Source: Discostella pseudostelligera (Eukaryota > Bacillariophyta > Thalassiosirophyceae > Thalassiosirales > Thalassiosiraceae). Taken from it: 14,715 nucleotides of DNA. The DNA is taken from contig JALLBK010000705.1 in the NCBI GenBank assembly GCA_036940085.1, positions 1 through 14,715 on the forward strand, read 5' to 3'. Of the stretch, positions 8,701-14,715 are shown in pieces; the stretch's first letter is position 1, and every line of letters starts with the position of its first letter. The notes beneath the pieces were generated by a model, which saw only the letters and a list, made by a program, of their open reading frames with translations, was not told where the DNA came from and made no database searches. Both the position numbers and the translations under genes were made by a program.

Positions 8701-9327
8701 GGGAGGTGATGCAGACGTACTGCTGTTGCTTCCATCAATTTCATCTTCTGTGCCACTTTTCCACGAATCTTCTTGCGTGATGCTGCCATGTGTTTCCGCA
8801 TCGTGCTTAATGAACAAATCGATGGGGAGAATCAAACAAAACCGTGTTTCGTCGTTCTTGATATCCCTGAGAAGGAATGGTGTTAAAGGAAGATAACTTG
8901 AGTGACGTGATAAAAATAGTTTAGTAATTCTCCTAACTGCTTACCTCAGTTTCCAGTCGACTAATGACGAGGCTGTGAATTTTGGTTCCCATACCCCTCC
9001 AGGCAAATGTCTCTGTTGCCGAGAAATATGAGCCAAATTCTCGCATGCGACATCCTCTGACTTCGATCTCATCAATGTCGGTGTAACACTGGAAAGAAGC
9101 TTCGACGGCAGCGATTTGTTTTGCTTCTGTTGCGTAGACAAATCATGTCTCGGCGGCGGCTTCCTGTATAGTGCGATTGATCCAGCATTAAAGTCTATCA
9201 CTAGATAGCGTGTTGTTTCCACATGAGTGAGACGCGTTTGAACAACCAATCCCTCAAGTCTGAGCACTTCATTATCTTGCTCCGCGTTCGGATGGACCCC
9301 AGCTGTTTGCGTGTCATCCCAACTCAT
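5745..9327 (-). CDS. PH-like / C2 / multi-transmembrane protein (MCTP-like C-terminus), 7 exons
   Basis: Seven exons, reading down the minus strand: 9327-8945, 8866-8540, 8459-8093, 8013-7456, 7382-6884, 6805-6159 and 6071-5745. They give 1035 residues; the introns are 73-87 bp, GT...AG, and every join keeps frame. Residues about 30-235 look like a PH-like fold with a disordered insert, from RYLVIDFNAGSIALYRKPPP to the Trp helix NEKFIWLQAASELGRL. Residues 345-475 are a C2 domain whose exon 3/4 join makes LACHGL|PKLDKLSKTD. Its calcium-loop aspartates are present (D363, D369, D419, D421, D427/428). Membrane segments lie at about 562-600 and 888-925, the latter resembling the hairpin of plant MCTP proteins. 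An acidic patch (about 721-735) separates them. The protein ends FYDWPPNPSLSKVSIYSE. A calcium-regulated lipid-binding tether at ER contact sites is inference from the domains. Confidence 0.8.
8460..8539 (-). other. Intron 2 of the C2/TM gene with an ambiguous boundary
   Basis: Two splice pairs fit. One runs from GTGGGT at 8539 to CAG at 8460; the other runs from GTAGTG at 8535 to AAG at 8456. Both introns are 80 bp and both keep frame, giving VPKKLFALP or VPKWLFALP. I prefer the first because CAG|G is the better acceptor. Confidence 0.6.
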
Positions 9328-9503
9328 GATAGCAAGCGGTTGATGGCGACACAGGGGCAGCAGTCAACGAATAATATCTAACACTGCTGCTGATGTTACT
9401 GCTAGTGTTGTCGCCGGCGTCGGTCGTCGGTCGGTACTTAGAGTGTAAAAGAATCACCGTGGCACATCATGTCCCGGGTCCATGGCAGATGGATCTCTGC
9501 CAG

Positions 9504-9513
9504 TTCCCGCCAA
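9504..9513 (-). promoter_or_regulatory. E2F-like site TTGGCGGGAA
   Basis: Minus-strand match to the E2F core, placed 177 bp upstream of the C2/TM start and about 260 bp upstream of the deubiquitinase start. Confidence 0.35.
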
Positions 9514-9542
9514 CATTATCCCTCCCGGGTACTCCTAAGTTC

Positions 9543-9552
9543 TCCCGCCAAA
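9543..9552 (-). promoter_or_regulatory. E2F-like site TTTGGCGGGA
   Basis: Second minus-strand E2F-type element, 39 bp from the first, matching TTTGGCGGGA of the classical consensus. Confidence 0.38.
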
Positions 9553-9770
9553 AATAGTATTAAGTTCTTCTAACTACGCGTGGAGGAATACGCGTCCTTC
9601 TGTCTCCCGCATCGATCACTGCCACGTGTAGGTAAGTTTATTACTCCTATTTTGTCTTCCACCGTCGCTCGCTTCCGCAGGCTTCCGCCACTTCCGCCCC
9701 CGCCACTGCCGCCAGCTACTACGATAACTTGCCTACTGACACCCTCCTCCCGCTGCATTGACAGCTCGCG

Positions 9771-11779
9771 ATGGCCGACCGATGCCCACATCTCCACGAG
9801 CCGACCGATGAGGCATGGTCGCGTTTGCGGAACCCTTTAAAGTGGGCTTGTGATAGTTGCCATTCTACTGATGGAATATGGTGCTGCTTGAGGTGAGTTT
9901 GGAGGACAAGGATATACTGCCAACAGCAACAGCTTGCATGATCCATCGACTTGTCCACATGATGTTGTGCTCATGCTACTCATCTATGATTCATACACAG
10001 ATGTGGTCACATTGGCTGCGGTCGACGGGCTCATTTACCAGCCTTGGGGGGTGGACACTCCAAACATCACTTTCACACTACTCAAGGCAATGGCGAGAGC
10101 ACAACCAGTGCTTGCAGTGACAGCACGAAGAGGAAACGATCGAAGTTGCTCATGGTATTGCGCAGCACCAAAGGAACTACCGATGCTCAAGAAGCAGGTG
10201 ATTTATCTGGAGGTCATGAGGTTTGTATTGATATCGTTAGTAAGGCTCTTCATTGTTATGTCTGCGACGACTACGTACTTTCGGATGCTCCCTGGTTGGA
10301 AAGCTTGCGTGGCGAGTTGAGTGATATAGAGCTTGACAGAGATTCGATGGATATATTTTCTACTCAGCCGTCTGCTGACGATGAAGAACACGATGAGGCT
10401 GACTTTTTGGATGCTGATTACGAAATGCTTTCATATCCAGACGAAGAATCGACATTATCGGTTACCGAGACAATCAGCAACGAAATGAAAGTTGCTACAA
10501 AAGTTAACACAGATTTCCCATCACCGCTCGAGCCGGGCATTATTGGGCTGGATAACTTGGGCAACACTTGCTACATGAACAGTGTGCTGCAAATACTGTC
10601 TCATTGCACTGGATTTCGAAGCTTCTTTCGGGATTTCCTTCGTGCGGCAGCGCCTCTGCGGCTTGCAGGAGAGGGTGGATATACACTCACGTAAGTCCTT
10701 GCTCTCGTATGCGATATACTTGCTTCATCATTCTCGTCAAAACACTATACTGACAATTGATTTTGCTCCGTGACGATCAGTCGACAATCTACAACGCGGC
10801 TCAAGGATGCATTGCATGAAGATCAATGTCCGGATCAATTAGCCCTAACAGAAGCCACACATGCCCTGTTGAGGGTGCTGTGGAGTGGACGATGGCGCTC
10901 TATAAGCCCAAGATATTTTGTAAATGCAGTTTGGAAACACTCTGCTTTGTTTGCTGCTCGAAAACAGCAGGACGCTAATGAATTCCTAAACTTTTACCTA
11001 GGAAGAGTGGACGACGAGCTTAAGCCTCGTACGGCAACGACTTCGGTCATGGTGAGTATTAACGACACTGAGACTTGTTTATCTGTCGATATTTGCATGA
11101 TCTTTGAATGGTCATATGATCAATTTCTCATACTCCTTTGTATCGATTCTTATTATAGATGGACCTGTTTGGAATCAATCAGTACCAGGAGGTTCGATGC
11201 AATATCTGTAACACAGTCTCAAAACGAACCGAGCCCTTACTTGGCGTGGTTCTGTCCCTTCCCGAAAAACAGTCCAGAAAGAAAAGCGACGAGATACAAT
11301 TATTAGATTGCTTCAAATCTCTTCAAAGTACAGGCCGATTTGTTGGGAATAATCAATTTGATTGTGACGTATGTCGCAAAAAGACGGATGCCGAATGGAA
11401 CGTCACCTTGCAAAGACGTCCACAATCGCTCCTTATCAGCTTGCGAAGAACGTTGTGGGACAAAGTAAAAGGATTGCACAAGGACAATAGACGAGTGATA
11501 TTCCCATTAGAGCTCGATGCATCTGAGTTGCTTGGCCCTGGAAACGAAAGAAGTGTAGACGAAGACTTTGACGGCTGTCACTACACTCTCAAAGCTGTGG
11601 TATCACACAGTGGATCTACCCCAATCGTTGGACACTACATCGCATACGCGAGGAACGTCAACAAGTGGTTCTTGTTCAATGATTCCAGCGTGACGCCTGT
11701 AACAGAGTACAGCGTTCTCGATGTGGAGGCGTTCATCCTCCTCTACGAGCGACGTACCATTCCAAGTATAAATGAATAG
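9771..11779 (+). CDS. ZnF-UBP / USP-family ubiquitin-specific protease, 4 exons
   Basis: Exons 9771-9892, 10001-10690, 10781-11051 and 11159-11779 give 567 residues; introns of 108, 90 and 107 bp are all GT...AG and in frame. Residues 5-132 form a ZnF-UBP domain that normally binds the free C-terminus of ubiquitin. Its ligands include C5, H7, C27, C30, the [11 protein letters not shown] core and CYVCDDYV (C126, C129). It carries a longer than usual internal insert with a basic KRKR patch, a possible nuclear signal. After an acidic linker comes the USP fold: Cys box LGNTCYMNS (catalytic C231), QQD box KQQDANEF, a zinc ribbon of two CxxC pairs (CNIC, CDVC), His box GHYIAYARN (H520), and N535 in FNDSS as third residue. 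It should cleave ubiquitin from proteins. The order matches USP3/USP22/USP44 and yeast Ubp8, so histone deubiquitination is plausible but unproven. Confidence 0.9.
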
Positions 11780-11833
11780 ACGTCACAATACTACCCAAAT
11801 GTTGTTCGCAGCCGAGCCACAATGAATAATAAT
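11780..11833. other. Convergent 54-bp spacer
   Basis: Only 54 bp separate the stop codons of the deubiquitinase (+) and the golgin gene (-). The 3' untranslated regions must overlap or each run into the opposite coding sequence. Confidence 0.6.
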
Positions 11834-14560
11834 TTATGGATTTGTTACATTTGCCGCTAGATCTAAGGTAGTGTTGGCCACCGAGACAACTGCTTGTTCC
11901 AAGGTCGTGCTGGCCACTGATGAGACCCCCTTCGCAACCTGTTCCATATGACGATAGGATCGAAACATTGCCTCCGGCCCATAATGGATGTCACCGTCGC
12001 CCACAGTTCCCTGCGCATGAGCATGGTATACCAACAGGAAGAAAGCCCACGAGTGAAGAATCATTAAGTATATCATAAACGCCAACCTTGACATAGGGTA
12101 AACTCGAAAATGAGATCCGAGATCAATAGAAAGCGTGTCAAAAGTATCCAGTAACGATGCAATCATTTCTTGCCAACCACCAGGAGAAAAACGACCCGGT
12201 TGCAGGCCAAGTGCCGAACGGATCGATTCGACCTTGGCGGTTTGACGAAATCCGTGCCTCGCGACCTTGGACGACGATCCACTGACAGGCCGGCGTTTCT
12301 TCGCTGCAGCCACCCTCATCCCAAGGCCAAGTTCTTCATCCGCGGAGGATATTCCAGCGTCCATGGTCATTAACCGTTGATTGGCCACCTCGAGGGATTT
12401 TTCCGCGGCATCTGCCCTCATTGCCGCTGATCGCAGGCGATTCTTCAGAGTGGATATCTCTCCCTTCGTGAGGTCGATTTTCGTTTGTTGCTCGAAGACC
12501 TTCTCGGAGAGAGATGTGATTTGTCTCCGAAGATGATCCGTCTCCTTCTTCTCATCGCCAGAGTATTGAAGACCACTGGTACCTGTACTACCATCATCAT
12601 CTATTTGAAGTAGTAGTGCATCATCATCTCCTCCTCCCGGCGTCGCCCTCCTCAGTGATGATTGCAGTTTGGCAACAACGGTCGTCAAATCAGATATCTT
12701 CCTCTCGTACTGTCTCTGCTTCGCGTGTGCACTCGACAACTCATCGGCCTGCTCCTTGGATAAATCTTGCAACTCAGTATGCAACGTGGAACACCGTCGT
12801 CGTTCCAGCCCTAACTGAGCACGGAGGGTTTCAATCTCATCCTGAGAGTCTTGTAGCATGGCCTGAAGATCCGCAGGAGATTCACCGCCTGTACCGGCAT
12901 TGCTCGCCTCCAAACCTCCTCCTGCATCGTCAACAGAAATGCCCGCCATTGCAGCCTCCACCTTCGTCTTCGCCACCACAAGAGCCGCGGCCAAGTCAGC
13001 CACAGTCTGCTCTAACTCTGCCTCCCTCCGCTGCCTAACACCCAACTGTTTCGCATGCAAACTCAGCGCCTTATCCAACTGTTCCTCAGCATTCCTTTCC
13101 CTCTCGGATGCCAAATCCATCGCCGACGTGGCATGTTCCAATCGAGTCTCTAACCGAGTAATCTCTGTAGTCAATGATGTTATCCGTTCGTCCATCGTAT
13201 TCCTCTCCTCTTGCACCCGTGCCGCGGCAGCAAGGGCAGCACGCTCCCGTTCGAGTGCATCTGCCAAATCGGCATCCCGCTCTCCCCCCTCTTTGGCTCT
13301 TTGCTGCTCTGCCCGTAGTATCCTCGCCTCCATTTCACGCATGACATTCTCATTCGTTTCCTTCATTTGCCGTATCGTGCGCTCATGCGAGGCAGTGAGT
13401 GCGGCAACATCGGCGGCATGGGAGGTGTCCGCTGCCTCCCGTTCCTGTTTGTGACGGGAACGATCCCGTTCCATCCGTGCCGCGGCCCGGTCCAGTTCCT
13501 GCCGCTGGGCGTCAATTTCCCGTTCGGCTGATTCGAGGTCAGAGTTTAGTTGGAGGACGTGACGGCGGAGTTTGCGTAGCTCTTTGAGTTGTTGTGCGGA
13601 GGCGGCATTGCTGAGACTGCTGCTGCTTACATTATTGACAATGTTGGGGGTGTCCCTTGGAGTGGTGAGGTTGGACGAAGATGGCGATGGCGAAGCAGAT
13701 GGTGCTTGCTTGGGATGTGCAAGCATTGCATTCGATGTTGCGGCATTATCCCCTGTATTATCGACCTGGAGAAGACCATCATCATTGACTTTCTGTGATT
13801 GTTCCCCTTCAGTGCTGTTCGTAGGTGGTGCATCTCCACTATTTCCAGCAGCCGCCGCAGTTGTCGAGGCAGAGGATAAAATATCATCGGCTACATCCCC
13901 AACCGAAACATTTTGTTGCAGTTCATCCCCCCTCACACCGTCATTATTGGTGATACATTCGTCATCAATTGTGTTGTATGACGCCCTCTCTTGTTCTGCA
14001 GTGAGAGCACCACCACCACCGGTACTGATCACAACTGTCTCATCGAGTGTTGCTACTCCTCCTGCCACAGTCTCTTGGTCGGATGGTAATAATTTATTCT
14101 CCATCACATCTATGGCAATCCTTTCCTCGACGCCCGTTTCAGTGAAAGTATTGCCACTATCACCACCACCCACCTCAACGACAGCAATGACATTCTCCGT
14201 CGCGGCATCACTACTATTATCACCGAACTCAACTACATCTTCATTATCGTCGTCATCAATATCATCCTCGACCCCGCCAGCATCATCATCATCATCATTC
14301 AACAAGCCGCGCTTGGCAAGTATATTCTCCACATCCCGTGCCTCGAGCTGCTGCCGCCGCCAATCTTCTGCCACCACCGCCGCTGACGCCGAACTCGAAC
14401 CCTCGGAGGTGCCTCCTGCCGCCGTCGCTCCCGATGCCGCCGCCGAACCACTAACTGCCACTGCGACTGAGCGATTGTATCGATGCTCTTCTACCGTCTC
14501 CTCGACTTGATTATCGAGTGTTTCGAGTAGGGCGTTGACATTCCGTAGCCATCGGGACAT
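11834..14560 (-). CDS. Golgin-84-like (GOLGA5) C-terminally anchored coiled-coil Golgi protein
   Basis: Single open frame of 908 residues. The N-terminus (SRWLRNVNALLETLDNQVEE) resembles the conserved start of golgin-84 proteins. Residues about 45-320 are low-complexity, rich in Asp, Glu, Ser and Ala. Residues about 325-735 form a long heptad-rich coiled coil, and a basic linker follows. A conserved C-terminal block (about 785-850) includes YPMSRLAFMIYLMILHSW, a membrane anchor at about 824-846 like that of golgin-84 and CASP. Golgin-84 tethers vesicles at the cis-Golgi and works with Rab GTPases and the COG complex. Unusually, about 60 residues follow the anchor, with a 12-residue tandem repeat and sequons NTT and NVT, which would face the Golgi lumen. 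The ATG context is strong (aaccaccATG). The identity is good at both ends; the middle is only compositional. Confidence 0.82.
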   Translation of the reverse strand: MSRWLRNVNALLETLDNQVEETVEEHRYNRSVAVAVSGSAAASGATAAGGTSEGSSSASAAVVAEDWRRQQLEARDVENILAKRGLLNDDDDDAGGVEDDIDDDDNEDVVEFGDNSSDAATENVIAVVEVGGGDSGNTFTETGVEERIAIDVMENKLLPSDQETVAGGVATLDETVVISTGGGGALTAEQERASYNTIDDECITNNDGVRGDELQQNVSVGDVADDILSSASTTAAAAGNSGDAPPTNSTEGEQSQKVNDDGLLQVDNTGDNAATSNAMLAHPKQAPSASPSPSSSNLTTPRDTPNIVNNVSSSSLSNAASAQQLKELRKLRRHVLQLNSDLESAEREIDAQRQELDRAAARMERDRSRHKQEREAADTSHAADVAALTASHERTIRQMKETNENVMREMEARILRAEQQRAKEGGERDADLADALERERAALAAAARVQEERNTMDERITSLTTEITRLETRLEHATSAMDLASERERNAEEQLDKALSLHAKQLGVRQRREAELEQTVADLAAALVVAKTKVEAAMAGISVDDAGGGLEASNAGTGGESPADLQAMLQDSQDEIETLRAQLGLERRRCSTLHTELQDLSKEQADELSSAHAKQRQYERKISDLTTVVAKLQSSLRRATPGGGDDDALLLQIDDDGSTGTSGLQYSGDEKKETDHLRRQITSLSEKVFEQQTKIDLTKGEISTLKNRLRSAAMRADAAEKSLEVANQRLMTMDAGISSADEELGLGMRVAAAKKRRPVSGSSSKVARHGFRQTAKVESIRSALGLQPGRFSPGGWQEMIASLLDTFDTLSIDLGSHFRVYPMSRLAFMIYLMILHSWAFFLLVYHAHAQGTVGDGDIHYGPEAMFRSYRHMEQVAKGVSSVASTTLEQAVVSVANTTLDLAANVTNP
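11861..11932 (-). repeat. 36-bp tandem duplication in golgin tail
   Basis: Two imperfect copies, 36 bp apart, encode VASTTLEQAVVS and VANTTLDLAANV. The DNA copies share AAGGT-GTG-TGGCCAC. They lie in the segment after the membrane anchor. Confidence 0.55.
14270..14310 (-). repeat. ATC/CAT triplet repeat encoding poly-Asp
   Basis: A run of ATC/ATCATT triplets on the plus strand encodes an NDDDDD stretch near residue 90 of the golgin-like protein. It is one of several codon repeats in its acidic N-terminal region. Confidence 0.6.
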
Positions 14561-14715
14561 GGTGGTTGGATATTGTTGGATATTATTGTTATTGTTTGAT
14601 GGCTAGATTATTGGAGTGTCGGTAGAATAGCATCAACATACAGGCAGTGTTGGTGTTTGTTGGGTGAGCGTACGTACCCATGAGATTCCCTAAGTATCCA
14701 CAAGCTCCCTCCTAA
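14561..14715. other. Upstream region of the golgin gene, cut by window edge
   Basis: 155 bp of 5' flank. I see a TTATTGTTATTG run just before the ATG and nothing else that can be supported. Confidence 0.4.

Larger units (their letters stand above)
9328..9770. promoter_or_regulatory. Divergent promoter between C2/TM and deubiquitinase genes
   Basis: 443 bp between two start codons. It holds TTCCCGCCAA at 9504-9513 and TCCCGCCAAA at 9543-9552 (E2F-like on the minus strand), two CCCGGG palindromes (near 9473 and 9523), and CACGTG at 9623-9628. A possible 49-bp untranslated-leader intron (GTAAGT at 9632 to CCGCAG at 9680) lies ahead of the deubiquitinase ATG, though it is shorter than any other intron here. 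No TATA box is convincing. Confidence 0.5.

Noticed and set aside
9580..9840. 86-codon plus-strand frame with a poly-Pro stretch
   Set aside because: It begins with GTG, not ATG, and is out of frame with the zinc-finger exon that starts at 9771 in the same DNA.
9878..10320. Frames running through the first deubiquitinase intron
   Set aside because: Splicing 9893-10000 gives an intact zinc finger; these frames break it and have no domain.
13572..14510. 312-codon plus-strand frame rich in Ser, Ala and Thr
   Set aside because: It lies antisense to the golgin gene, whose acidic and Ala-rich codons create a stop-poor opposite frame; no domain or ATG-led structure is visible.
1..14715. tRNA, rRNA, CRISPR or transposon content
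   Set aside because: I looked for tRNA B-box-like sequence, regular spaced repeats, terminal repeats and transposase or reverse-transcriptase motifs and found none convincing; GGTTCGAGG near 1806 has no matching tRNA fold.

Overview
The window is nuclear DNA of a compact eukaryotic genome. Short spliceosomal introns of about 73-108 bp with clean GT...AG ends interrupt the genes, intergenic distances are small, and long Ser/Asp/Gln codon-repeat tracts run inside proteins. The first large gene encodes a DUF4239 membrane protein whose N-terminus looks like a signal peptide followed by an A|F motif, as in proteins imported into complex (secondary) plastids. Together these suggest a photosynthetic stramenopile, most likely a diatom. 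This is inference, since no ribosomal or organellar marker is present.

Layout, left to right. 1-450 holds a weak His/Asp/Glu-rich open frame, possibly a gene end. 1036-1497 (-) encodes a small single-pass membrane protein. 1498-2323 is a divergent promoter region with a perfect TGACGTCA palindrome, a CACGTG box and E2F-like sites. 2324-4077 (+) encodes a DUF4239 (bestrophin-like) membrane protein; I correct its 3' end with an 86-bp intron. 4648-5592 (+) encodes a J-domain co-chaperone. 5745-9327 (-) is a seven-exon gene, reconstructed here, for a 1035-residue PH-like/C2/multi-transmembrane protein. 9328-9770 is a second divergent promoter with E2F-like sites. 9771-11779 (+) is a four-exon gene, also reconstructed, for a 567-residue ZnF-UBP plus USP deubiquitinase. 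11834-14560 (-) encodes a golgin-84-like coiled-coil Golgi protein with a C-terminal anchor.

The genes do not form an operon or a dedicated system; they look like independent housekeeping and membrane genes packed head-to-head and tail-to-tail. The parts most worth a second look are the PH-like/C2/TM protein, the CO2/cAMP-type element and upstream ORF ahead of the DUF4239 gene, and the shared E2F-like sites in both divergent promoters. I found no rRNA, tRNA, CRISPR array or transposon. All splice sites were placed by eye from reading frame, splice consensus and domain continuity, with no transcript evidence.
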